The notes under the pieces are model-generated. The model saw only the letters and a list, made by a program, of their open reading frames with translations, had not been told where the DNA came from and did not search any database. Positions 1-5,988 of a DNA stretch of 9,455 bases are shown here, in pieces. A program made the position numbers and the translations under genes. The stretch's first letter is position 1. Every line of letters begins with the position of its first letter. Source of the DNA: Alphaproteobacteria bacterium (GTDB lineage: Bacteria > Pseudomonadota > Alphaproteobacteria > Rickettsiales > UBA8987); the NCBI GenBank assembly GCA_023269645.1, contig JAHFPR010000068.1, positions 1-9,455 of the forward strand. The letters run 5' to 3'.

Positions 1-7
1 CGCTCAT
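1..7 (-). CDS. Possible start of the next minus-strand gene (partial, runs off window)
   Basis: An ATG on the minus strand at 7-5 overlaps the TGA stop (6-4) of the MaoC/phosphate-acyltransferase gene in an ATGA arrangement, which is typical of translationally coupled genes. Only two codons are visible (Met-Ser). In many alphaproteobacteria this fusion gene is followed by an acetate/propionate kinase gene, so that is the natural guess, but nothing in these seven bases identifies the product. The purine-rich stretch just upstream is too close to the ATG to be a convincing ribosome binding site. Confidence 0.3.
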
Positions 8-1404
8 GCCTTTTTGGTGCGCGCGTAAAGCAGCGCGAGCGCGGCGGAAACGACACGGTTTTCCGCGTCGCTGCTGCGGCTGGTGAGGATGATCGGCACT
101 TTCGCGCCCAGCACGATGCCCGCCCCCTGCACCCCGGAGAAATAGCGGAGTTCCTTATAAAGCATATTGCCGGATTCAATATCCGGCACGACCAGAATAT
201 CCGCGTCCCCCGCCACTTCCGATTTTATACCCTTGATGGCGGCGGACTCGCGTGAAATAGCGTTATCGAAGGCGAGTGGCCCATCCAGCACACCGCCCGT
301 AATCTGCCCGCGCTCTGCCATTTTGCAGAGTGCCGTGGCATCCAGTGTGGAGGGGATTTTTTCGTTCACCATTTCCACGGCGGAAAGAATCGCCACTTTC
401 GGCGTGCCGAGGCCGAGTGTCTGGAACAGATCAATGGCGTTCTGCACGATGTCCTTTTTTTCCATCAGCGTCGGCTTGATGTTGACGGCGGCATCGGTGA
501 GGAACAGCGGCTTGGGATAGCTCGGCACATCCAGCACGAACACATGGCTCATGCGCCGCCCGGTGCGTAGCCCGTGTTCCGGATTCACCACTGCTTCCAG
601 TAGTTCCTCGGTGGAGAGCTTGCCTTTCATCAATGCTTCCACCTTGCCCTGCAGCACCATTTCCACGGCAGAAAATGCGGCGGCGTGGCTGTGCGGAGTG
701 GAGAAAATCGTGTAATCATCCAGATCAATATGCGCGTCCTCCGCCACTTTGCGGATTTTATGCTCCGGCCCTACCAGCACAGGATCAATGATGCCGCGCT
801 GCGCTGCTTCTATCGCGCCGCTCAGCGAAAAAATATCCACGGGATGTACCACGGCGGTTTTCAGCGGCTTCATGCCGCGCACCTTGCCCATCAGCCATTG
901 TTCGTAATTATGCTCGGAGGTTTTTACCTGGACTTCCGGAGGCGGCGCGGCGTTCCAGCATATTTTCTCAGTGGGCGCGAGCACGACGGCTTCGCCCTCC
1001 AGCACGTGCTCGCCCTTTTCGTTGGCGCACAAAGTTTCAAAGGTGATGTGGTGTTTTTTATCGTCTTTCTTTACGGCGCGGACGGAAGCCGTGATGGTTT
1101 GCCCCACATCCACGGGCTTGAGGAAGCGGAGCGTCTGGCTGAGGTAAATTGTGCCGGGGCCGGGGAGGTACATCCCCAGCAGCGCGGAGAACATGGAGCC
1201 TGTCCACATTCCGTGCCCGACGATCCGGTGGAAAATATCGGTTTTCGCGTAGGCTTCGTCCAGATGCGCGGGGTTCATATCCCCGGTGACGAGGGCAAAA
1301 AGCTGGATGTCCTGCTTCGTCAGCGTGCGGGTGAGGGTTGCCGAATCCCCGATGCGGATTTCGTCGTAGGTTTTGTTCTTAATACAGGCCTGCGTCGTGT
1401 TCAT
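4..1404 (-). CDS. Bifunctional MaoC-like enoyl-CoA hydratase / phosphate acetyl(butyryl)transferase
   Basis: A 466-residue, two-domain cytoplasmic protein. Residues about 10-145 form a MaoC/R-hydratase hot-dog domain with the hydratase motif TGDMNPAH (40-47), where Asp42 and His47 match the usual catalytic pair, followed by GHGMWTGS (63-70). Residues about 175-462 are a phosphate acetyl/butyryltransferase domain, ending with the characteristic PDIESGNMLYKEL and GAKVPIILTSR stretches. The family interconverts acyl-CoA and acyl-phosphate, while the MaoC part would hydrate enoyl-CoA; in alphaproteobacteria it usually works with an acetate/propionate kinase. The ATG at 1404-1402 is preceded by AAGGAG seven bases upstream, which supports this start. 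The TGA overlaps a possible downstream ATG at the window edge. It is transcribed divergently from ubiA. Acyl-chain preference (acetyl or butyryl) cannot be read from sequence. Confidence 0.9.
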   Translation of the reverse strand: MNTTQACIKNKTYDEIRIGDSATLTRTLTKQDIQLFALVTGDMNPAHLDEAYAKTDIFHRIVGHGMWTGSMFSALLGMYLPGPGTIYLSQTLRFLKPVDVGQTITASVRAVKKDDKKHHITFETLCANEKGEHVLEGEAVVLAPTEKICWNAAPPPEVQVKTSEHNYEQWLMGKVRGMKPLKTAVVHPVDIFSLSGAIEAAQRGIIDPVLVGPEHKIRKVAEDAHIDLDDYTIFSTPHSHAAAFSAVEMVLQGKVEALMKGKLSTEELLEAVVNPEHGLRTGRRMSHVFVLDVPSYPKPLFLTDAAVNIKPTLMEKKDIVQNAIDLFQTLGLGTPKVAILSAVEMVNEKIPSTLDATALCKMAERGQITGGVLDGPLAFDNAISRESAAIKGIKSEVAGDADILVVPDIESGNMLYKELRYFSGVQGAGIVLGAKVPIILTSRSSDAENRVVSAALALLYARTKKA

Positions 1405-1628
1405 AATGCGACTCCTTGCCCCGATTCCCCAATTGGAGTGGGTTAAGCTACACTAGCGCGTTGCAATGCACAAGATGGCTTGGGGGCTGTCCCGTTCTGT
1501 TTTGCCCCCTCCCACACACGGGAGAGGGGAAGAAATGTAAGAATTCACCGCCCTGGTTACTCCCCCGCGCGGGAGGAACAAGAAAGAAAAAGCTGGATTC
1601 CATAGTCCATTGCCCTAACAATAGGGGT
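1405..1628. other. Divergent intergenic region with GC-rich inverted repeats
   Basis: This 224-bp spacer separates the divergent acyltransferase and ubiA starts and must hold both promoters, but I see no convincing -35/-10 pair. It contains two short GC-rich inverted repeats: around 1506-1529 (CCCCTCCC against GGGAGAGGGG, with a two-base bulge) and around 1560-1575 (CTCCC against GGGAG). These look like degenerate relatives of the CTCCCCC/GGGGGAG palindromes seen upstream of fabG. The reading frame of ubiA happens to be open through the spacer, but the translation is low-complexity repeat sequence and is unlikely to be protein. Confidence 0.5.
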
Positions 1629-2498
1629 ATGGACAAATTCCTCTACCAACTCGGCCTGAACCTGAAGTTGATGCGGCTGCATCAGCCGACGGGCATCTGG
1701 CTGCTGCTGTGGCCTTGCTGGTGGAGCATCGCGCTGGCATCCCCCGGCTTCCCCAGCCCCTATCTGCTGGCACTGTTTGGTCTGGGTGCGGTTGCGATGC
1801 GTAGCGCGGGCTGTGTCATCAACGATATGATTGACCGGAAAATTGATGCGCAGGTGGAGCGCACGCGGATGCGCCCGCTGGCATCCGGCCTGCTTACCAT
1901 GCGGGATGCGGCGTGGCTGCTGGTGATGCTGCTTGTGGTGGCGGGCGTGGTGGCGTGGAACCTGAATCGGCTGGCGCAGGTGCTTTCCCTGCTGTTTTTT
2001 ATCCCGGTGCTGATGTATCCGCTGATGAAGCGTGTGATGCCCTGGCCGCAGATTTTCCTGGGGTTCACCTTCAACGCGGGGGCGATTATCGGCTGGGCGG
2101 CCACGGCGGGGGAGGTTCCGCCCGCTGCCTGGATACTCTATGCCGCCTGCTGGTTCTGGACGCTCGGCTACGATACTATCTATGCCCATCAGGACAAGCG
2201 CGATGACGCGCGCATCGGCGTGAAATCCACCGCCGTGGCGATGGGCGAGCGCACACGGAGCTTTGTCACCGCGTTTTACCTGTGCATGGCGGTGCTGCTG
2301 GCGCGTGCGGGCTTAAAAACCTTCCCGCAGCCGATGCTCGTCTTTTACGTGAGTTTAGTGCTGGCAATCCTTCACCTGTTATGGCAGATTAGAAAAGTGG
2401 ATTTAGGGAACCCGCAGGATTGTATGCGGAAATTCCGCTCGAACGCCCGTTTCGGCTGGATTATTTTTCTGGGAATCGTGGCGCAGAAAATAATATGA
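1629..2498 (+). CDS. ubiA: 4-hydroxybenzoate polyprenyltransferase (UbiA)
   Basis: A 289-residue polytopic inner-membrane prenyltransferase that attaches the polyprenyl chain to 4-hydroxybenzoate, an early step of ubiquinone synthesis. Two Asp-rich motifs that bind the Mg2+-prenyl diphosphate are visible: INDMIDRKID (64-73; Asp66, Asp69, Asp73) and YDTIYAHQD (181-189; Asp182, Asp189). Several hydrophobic segments lie between and after them (for example about 96-110, 117-131, 215-226 and 236-252). The N-terminal KLMRLHQPTGIWLLLWP stretch is typical of bacterial UbiA. I chose ATG 1629 because length and N-terminus match the family; the frame is open further upstream, but that part reads through repeat sequence. 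The ribosome binding site is poor (GGGG almost touching the ATG). The stop is followed after one base by a 67-bp palindromic element, and phaR lies 86 bp downstream. Confidence 0.93.
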   Translation: MDKFLYQLGLNLKLMRLHQPTGIWLLLWPCWWSIALASPGFPSPYLLALFGLGAVAMRSAGCVINDMIDRKIDAQVERTRMRPLASGLLTMRDAAWLLVMLLVVAGVVAWNLNRLAQVLSLLFFIPVLMYPLMKRVMPWPQIFLGFTFNAGAIIGWAATAGEVPPAAWILYAACWFWTLGYDTIYAHQDKRDDARIGVKSTAVAMGERTRSFVTAFYLCMAVLLARAGLKTFPQPMLVFYVSLVLAILHLLWQIRKVDLGNPQDCMRKFRSNARFGWIIFLGIVAQKII

Positions 2499-2499
2499 T

Positions 2500-2566
2500 G
2501 TCATCCTGAGGCCGTAGGCCGAAGGATCTCAAGTTGCGGGGGATCCTTCACTTCGTTCAGGATGAC
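2500..2566. repeat. 67-bp palindromic element, copy 1 (ubiA-phaR spacer)
   Basis: The ends are a perfect 10-bp inverted repeat (GTCATCCTGA at 2500-2509, TCAGGATGAC at 2557-2566). Inside are a second pair (GAAGGATC at 2521-2528 against GATCCTTC at 2542-2549) and a small GGCC-GTA-GGCC hairpin (2510-2520). The same element recurs at 3818-3884, same length, 57 of 67 positions identical. It begins one base after the ubiA stop codon and ends seven bases before the phaR ribosome binding site, so in the transcript it would be a hairpin between two genes. It has no T-run and is not a standard terminator. The family type (TCATCCTGAG...CTCAGGATGA) is known from memory to be dispersed in several bacterial genomes. 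Confidence 0.9.
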
Positions 2567-2572
2567 AAGTGC

Positions 2573-2580
2573 AAAGGAGG
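2573..2580 (+). promoter_or_regulatory. Shine-Dalgarno site deciding the phaR start
   Basis: AAAGGAGG is a near-perfect ribosome binding site four bases upstream of ATG 2585. It shows that phaR starts there and not at the upstream in-frame TTG at 2534, which lies inside the palindromic element and would add 17 repeat-encoded residues. Confidence 0.8.
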
Positions 2581-2584
2581 AATT

Positions 2585-3079
2585 ATGCCAGAAGTAAAGC
2601 CTGCTATCACCATCAAGAAATATGCCAACCGGCGGCTCTACGACACCGAGAAAAGCACCTATGTCACGCTGGAGGATCTCTGCCAGCTTGTGAAAGAGGG
2701 CGTGGAATTCAAGGTGATTGATGCAAAAACGAATGAAGACCTCACCCGCTCCACCCTCACGCAGATTATCTTCGAGCAGGAATCCAAGGGTTATAACCTG
2801 CTGCCGATCAATTTCCTGCGCCATATCATCAAGTTTTATGACGATTCCCTAAGCGCGGTGCTTCCGGACTACCTGGATAAAACCATGCAGAGCTTCATGG
2901 ATAATCAGGACAGAATGCGCAGCTACATGGATTCCTTCAGCACTTTTGCGCCCTTCCAGGGCTTGCAGGGGCTGGATCAGATGCGTAAGCGTAATCTGGA
3001 GATTTTCGAGAAAACCATGTCCATGTGGAATCCGTTTGCGGGCGGGGTAAGTGGGGAAGACAAGGGGAAGAAGGGGTAA
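2585..3079 (+). CDS. phaR: Polyhydroxyalkanoate synthesis regulator PhaR
   Basis: A 164-residue cytoplasmic DNA-binding regulator. The N-terminal PHA/PHB-accumulation DNA-binding domain covers about residues 7-68, with the diagnostic IKKYANRRLYDTEKSTYVTLEDL region at its start. The central PHB-accumulation domain follows (about 70-115; LLPINFLRHIIKFYDDSL onward). The tail is rich in Met and Phe and ends in Gly/Lys. In known systems PhaR binds PHA granules and represses phasin and synthesis genes until polymer accumulates. No phaC, phaA/B or phasin gene is recognisable in this window, so its targets lie elsewhere. The start is fixed by a strong AAAGGAGG. A small unknown gene starts six bases after its stop, which suggests an operon; ubiA lies upstream across the palindromic element. 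Confidence 0.93.
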   Translation: MPEVKPAITIKKYANRRLYDTEKSTYVTLEDLCQLVKEGVEFKVIDAKTNEDLTRSTLTQIIFEQESKGYNLLPINFLRHIIKFYDDSLSAVLPDYLDKTMQSFMDNQDRMRSYMDSFSTFAPFQGLQGLDQMRKRNLEIFEKTMSMWNPFAGGVSGEDKGKKG

Positions 3080-3084
3080 TCTCC

Positions 3085-3456
3085 ATGCCGCCGCAGGAAA
3101 AACATTTCGCGCGGGTGGATAGGATGGTGGAGGATGGACGCCTGCCGTCGGCGGAGGGCTTTTCCATCGAGGATGCGGCTGCGCTGCGGCAAGCAAGAGC
3201 CGATTTTCTTGCCGCGCGGGAGGCTGGCTATGCTGTTGGGATAGTCAAGCAAAGTGCCGCAATGGCGGAGGCGGAGGCGGTCTTCGATGACGCATATGCC
3301 CCCTTCGCGCTTTCTCCTGAACAGACGCTGCAGGAAAAATTCACGCTCAAGGAAGAAGCGGTGAACCTCCATAGCGAGAGTGCGGAGGGGGTGAAGCAGA
3401 TGGCCTGGTCGCAACGGGCGATACAGCGCATCAGCACGATGCTTGGTCGGTCATGA
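3085..3456 (+). CDS. Small hypothetical protein downstream of phaR
   Basis: A 123-residue soluble protein that I do not recognise. It has no signal peptide or membrane segment, is rich in Ala, Glu and Gln, and is predicted by eye to be largely helical (about 27-68 and 78-120), with many charged residues. ATG 3085 lies five bases after the phaR TAA, and the AAGGGG at 3071-3076, inside the phaR 3' end, can serve as its ribosome binding site eight bases away, so translation is probably coupled to phaR. The frame is open further upstream inside phaR, but that part overlaps conserved sequence and is not needed. The TGA (3454-3456) overlaps the stop of the convergent lipB gene. A role in PHA metabolism can be guessed only from position. 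Confidence 0.7.
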   Translation: MPPQEKHFARVDRMVEDGRLPSAEGFSIEDAAALRQARADFLAAREAGYAVGIVKQSAAMAEAEAVFDDAYAPFALSPEQTLQEKFTLKEEAVNLHSESAEGVKQMAWSQRAIQRISTMLGRS

Positions 3457-4161
3457 CATCCCGAATATTCTTCCGAATTCCTGCTTTAGTGCTTCATCCA
3501 CTTCCTCCATTGTCACGCGCAGACCGAGTTGTTCCAGCGAAGTCACGCCGTAATTCTTGATTCCGCAGGGGACGATGCCTGCGAAATGGGAGAGATCGGG
3601 GTTCACGTTCAGTGCCAGCCCGTGATAGGTCACCCATTTGCGCACACGGATGCCGATGGCGGCAATTTTTGCCTCGCCGCCCGGCATACCAGCAAGCCCC
3701 GGAACCCAGATGCCGATGCGCCCCTCCCGCGTTTCCCCTTTTACCCCGAAACGCGCGAGCGTGGCGATGGCGCAGCGTTCGAGGTCATGCACATAGCGGC
3801 GGAGATCAGCCACTCTTGTTATCCTGAGGCCGCAGGCCGAAGGATCTCGCGCTGCGGGAGATACTTCGCTTTGCTCAGGATGACGGGAAACCGGGTTCAG
3901 ATCCAGCATCACGTAGGCGATGCGCTGGCCGGGGCCATGATACGTATATTCCCCGCCGCGCCCGGTTTCATAAGCGGGAAAACGCGCGCTATCCAGCAAA
4001 TCTCCGGCCTTTGCCGAAGTGCCCGCCGTATAAAGCGGCGGATGCTCCAGCAGCCACACCAACTCCTCCGCCTCGCCCGCGATTATCTCCCCGACGCGCC
4101 GCTCCATCGCCGCCACGGCTTCCGGATACTCCACGAGCTGTTTTGAAATTCGCCATTCCAT
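3451..4161 (-). CDS. lipB: Octanoyltransferase LipB, with an in-frame palindromic-element insertion
   Basis: This enzyme transfers octanoyl from acyl carrier protein to lipoyl-dependent proteins, the first step of lipoate synthesis, in the cytoplasm. Family motifs are intact: GRGGEYTYHGPGQ (67-79, with His75), KIAAIGIRVRKWVTYHG (165-181, Lys165 catalytic) and GIVPCGI (195-201, Cys199 catalytic). At 236 residues it is about 25 longer than a typical LipB. The extra length lies between LDL (86-88) and DLRRYV (119-124), where relatives have about five residues. Residues about 92-115 there are encoded by the 67-bp repeat at 3818-3884. No stop or frameshift results, so the protein is probably still active, with an extended surface loop. 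Start ATG 4161 matches the family N-terminus, but no clear Shine-Dalgarno precedes it. The stop overlaps that of the convergent gene. Confidence 0.93.
   Translation of the reverse strand: MEWRISKQLVEYPEAVAAMERRVGEIIAGEAEELVWLLEHPPLYTAGTSAKAGDLLDSARFPAYETGRGGEYTYHGPGQRIAYVMLDLNPVSRHPEQSEVSPAARDPSACGLRITRVADLRRYVHDLERCAIATLARFGVKGETREGRIGIWVPGLAGMPGGEAKIAAIGIRVRKWVTYHGLALNVNPDLSHFAGIVPCGIKNYGVTSLEQLGLRVTMEEVDEALKQEFGRIFGMS
3818..3884. repeat. 67-bp palindromic element, copy 2 (inside lipB)
   Basis: Same length as the copy at 2500-2566 and 57 of 67 positions identical, with the same terminal inverted repeat (one mismatch: GTTATCCTGA at 3818-3827 against TCAGGATGAC at 3875-3884). It lies within the lipB coding strand and is read in frame. 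On the minus strand it encodes roughly HPEQSEVSPAARDPSACGL, a peptide not expected in LipB. In the equivalent frame copy 1 has a TGA stop (2531-2529), whereas this copy has CGA (3849-3847). The inner stem is weaker than in copy 1 because several substitutions are unpaired. No target-site duplication is evident. Confidence 0.9.
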
Positions 4162-4203
4162 CTGGAAAGAATTATCTGATTATTCTTCTGACATATAGTG
4201 TTT

Positions 4204-4234
4204 CCAAATAATATTCTTACAGAATATTATTTGG
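4204..4234. repeat. Perfect AT-rich 13-bp inverted repeat
   Basis: CCAAATAATATTC (4204-4216) and GAATATTATTTGG (4222-4234) are exact reverse complements around a 5-base centre, TTACA. It lies 43 bp upstream of the lipB start and is much AT-richer than the surroundings. It could be an operator for a dimeric regulator or an RNA hairpin. No T-run follows on either strand, so a simple terminator is unlikely. Confidence 0.8.
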
Positions 4235-4259
4235 CATACGCTGCCTCCGGCACAATACC

Positions 4260-4288
4260 AAAAATTGTCACCCCGTCGCATGACGGGG
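4260..4288 (-). terminator. Weak candidate Rho-independent terminator for mgtE
   Basis: Read on the minus strand downstream of mgtE, a 7-bp GC-rich hairpin (CCCCGTC against GACGGGG, 4288-4271) is followed, after six bases, by TTTTT (4264-4260). The gap before the T-run is longer than usual, and the hairpin is part of a repeat block, so the role is uncertain. Confidence 0.35.
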
Positions 4289-4378
4289 CATGGACTTTCC
4301 GGATGCCGTCATAAAGACGGCATGACAAAGCATGGATTCCCACCAGTTCTTTTCCGGCAAAGGCCGCTGGAATGACGG
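4268..4378. repeat. Palindrome-rich dispersed-repeat block downstream of mgtE
   Basis: About 110 bp built from three hairpins: CCCCGTC/GACGGGG (4271-4288), ATGCCGTC/GACGGCAT with loop ATAAA (4303-4323, perfect), and a CCAG...CTGG stem enclosing CGGC/GCCG (4343-4370). CATGG occurs twice (4289-4293 and 4331-4335). The edges read TGTCACCCC and GGAATGACGGCA, resembling the TGTCA-CCCG...CGGG-ATGACA style of dispersed bacterial repeats. It does not match the 67-bp element, so it is a second family. Confidence 0.65.
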
Positions 4379-4386
4379 CATAAAAA

Positions 4387-5790
4387 CTACAGCAGCCACC
4401 AGGTCGCCAGCCCCAGGAAACAGAAAAAAGAGGTGACATCCGTTACCGTGGTAAGGAATATCGTGGAAACCACCGCCGGGTCTACCCGCAGCTTCAGGAG
4501 CATCAGCGGAATCAGCACCCCCGCCAGTGCCGCTACGCCGAGCGCGATGACCATTGCGATCATCAGGATGAGGCTGATAAGGAAATCGCCGTAATAAATA
4601 TAGGTGCACACCGCCGTGATGATGCCGAGTATCAGCCCGTTGAGCAACCCGGCCTGCACTTCTTTCAGGATGATGCGCATCCGGTTGGTGAGGGTGAGTT
4701 CGTGCATCGCCAGCCCGCGCACGGCGACAGTCATGGTCTGCGTACCGGCATTGCCGGACATCCCCGCGATGATGGGCATCAGTGCCGCCAGTGCCACTAC
4801 CTTGGTGATGGCATCCTCGAACAGGGAAATCACGGCGGTATCCAGGAAGGCGGTGAGCAGGTTGACGAAAAGCCAGGGGAAACGGTGGCGCGTGGTTGCC
4901 AGTGCAGAGGCGCGGAGGTCGGTTTCCATCACGCCGCCGAGCCGCATGATGTCTTCCTCCGCCTCTTCCTCGATGACAGTCATGATGTTGTCAATGGAAA
5001 TCACCCCCGCCAGCGCGCCGTGGCCATCCACCACCGGCGCGGAAACCAGGCCGTATTTGCGGAACATATAGGCCACTTCCTCCTGATCCATCGTCACCTG
5101 GACAGTGGTGAGCTTCACTTCCATGATGCTGCGCACCGGAACATCGCGCCGATGCCGCAGGATACGGCTTGCCAGCACGCTCCCCACCGGATGGTTGTGG
5201 GCATTCACCAGATAAATGGCATAAAAATCATCGGGAAGATCCCTTGCCGCGCGCAGGAAATCAATGGCCTGGCCTACGTCCCAGTCTTCCGGAACTGCCA
5301 CGAAATGCGTATCCATGATGCGTCCGGCGGCATCTTCCGGGAGTGCCAGCCCGGCTTCCAGTGCCTTACGGCGGCCTTCCGGAACCGACTCCAGGATTTC
5401 GCCCTGATCCGCCTTGGTGAGATCCTCCATCACCTGCACAGCTTCGTCGTGGTCGAGCTGGGTGATGGCGGCGGCACTTTCCTCCGCGCCGAGGTGGGAG
5501 ATTACTTGCTCCTTCACCTCACCTTCGAGTTCCACCAGCACTTCCGGATCGAGCGTGTCGTGGATGGTTTCGATGAGCTGTCTGCGTTGCTCCGGCGTGA
5601 TGACGTGCAGCAGTTCGGCGATGTCGCCCTTGTGCAGGTTGGCGGTGAGGTCGCGCACCCGCAGGGCATCGCGCGCCTCAAGCCCCTGGAGGATAAAGCC
5701 GATAAGGTCTTCGGAAAGCGCGACAGGTGCTTGATAGGCCGTTGCTTGACGGGCGGTGACAGGGTTCTGCTTGTGCTGCGCCTGTGCCAC
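4387..5790 (-). CDS. mgtE: Magnesium transporter MgtE
   Basis: A 467-residue inner-membrane Mg2+ channel of the SLC41-like MgtE family. Order of domains: a variable N-terminal tail (1-25), the helical MgtE N domain (about 35-150), a CBS pair that senses Mg2+ (about 155-275), the long plug helix (about 275-300) and a five-helix membrane domain (about 305-467). The pore signature PIIAGMSGNAGTQTMTVAVRG (339-359) is intact, as is the last-helix region DPAVVSTIFLTTVTD (437-451), with Asp451 at the expected ion-binding place. Length is normal for the family. The start is GTG at 5790, chosen because AAGGA lies about seven bases upstream and no better start is near. No Mg2+ riboswitch is recognisable in the 196 bp between it and the tRNA gene. 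Confidence 0.95.
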   Translation of the reverse strand: MAQAQHKQNPVTARQATAYQAPVALSEDLIGFILQGLEARDALRVRDLTANLHKGDIAELLHVITPEQRRQLIETIHDTLDPEVLVELEGEVKEQVISHLGAEESAAAITQLDHDEAVQVMEDLTKADQGEILESVPEGRRKALEAGLALPEDAAGRIMDTHFVAVPEDWDVGQAIDFLRAARDLPDDFYAIYLVNAHNHPVGSVLASRILRHRRDVPVRSIMEVKLTTVQVTMDQEEVAYMFRKYGLVSAPVVDGHGALAGVISIDNIMTVIEEEAEEDIMRLGGVMETDLRASALATTRHRFPWLFVNLLTAFLDTAVISLFEDAITKVVALAALMPIIAGMSGNAGTQTMTVAVRGLAMHELTLTNRMRIILKEVQAGLLNGLILGIITAVCTYIYYGDFLISLILMIAMVIALGVAALAGVLIPLMLLKLRVDPAVVSTIFLTTVTDVTSFFCFLGLATWWLL

Positions 5791-5903
5791 GGAACGATCC
5801 TTGTCCGGATTAAAATTGATAGAAGTACTCGGATTAGTTTGCAGTAGTTGAAGGGCTTAGCCTGACGTGCTGGTGCGGATTACATTCTCACCAGTCCCCC
5901 TAC

Positions 5904-5988
5904 GCTCCTAACGGAGCTTCGGGCGACACTCCTTCGTCTAACGAACTCCGGGTGGCTTGCCACCCGAAGCTCGAAGAGCGAAGGGTGG
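5904..5988. repeat. Array of three short hairpins next to tRNA-Leu
   Basis: Three consecutive palindromes: GCTCC/GGAGC (5904-5917, loop TAAC), TTCGT/ACGAA (5933-5945, loop CTA) and CGGGTGGC/GCCACCCG (5949-5966). A longer 10-bp pair (GAGCTTCGGG at 5914-5923 against CCCGAAGCTC at 5963-5972) brackets the middle. The block runs directly into the 3' end of the tRNA gene. On the minus strand it lies just downstream of the tRNA, so it could help end or process that transcript, but there is no T-run. Confidence 0.7.

Larger units (their letters stand above)
4162..4386. other. lipB-mgtE intergenic region
   Basis: This 225-bp spacer lies upstream of lipB and downstream of mgtE. From the lipB side it holds an AT-rich leader, a perfect 13-bp hairpin (4204-4234) and then a block of three short palindromes (4268-4378). 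A lipB promoter should be here; the minus strand has a TATATG-like sequence near 4198-4193 but no matching -35 that I trust. Confidence 0.5.

Noticed and set aside
1416..1628. Longer UbiA starting near 1416
   Set aside because: The upstream part lacks family similarity and passes through inverted repeats; ATG 1629 gives the standard length.
1557..2189. Open frame on the minus strand opposite ubiA
   Set aside because: Composition (many Gln, His, Arg and Pro) is typical of an antisense shadow and it overlaps a confident gene.
2534..2584. N-terminal extension of PhaR starting at TTG 2534
   Set aside because: The added residues are encoded by the palindromic element, and a near-perfect ribosome binding site directly precedes ATG 2585.
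4702..5847. Long open frame on the plus strand opposite mgtE
   Set aside because: It is antisense to a gene with clear family motifs, is rich in His, Arg and Gly as expected for a shadow frame in GC-rich DNA, and shows no recognisable domain.
5791..5903. Mg2+-responsive riboswitch upstream of mgtE
   Set aside because: No conserved leader structure or terminator-antiterminator pair could be recognised in this short spacer.
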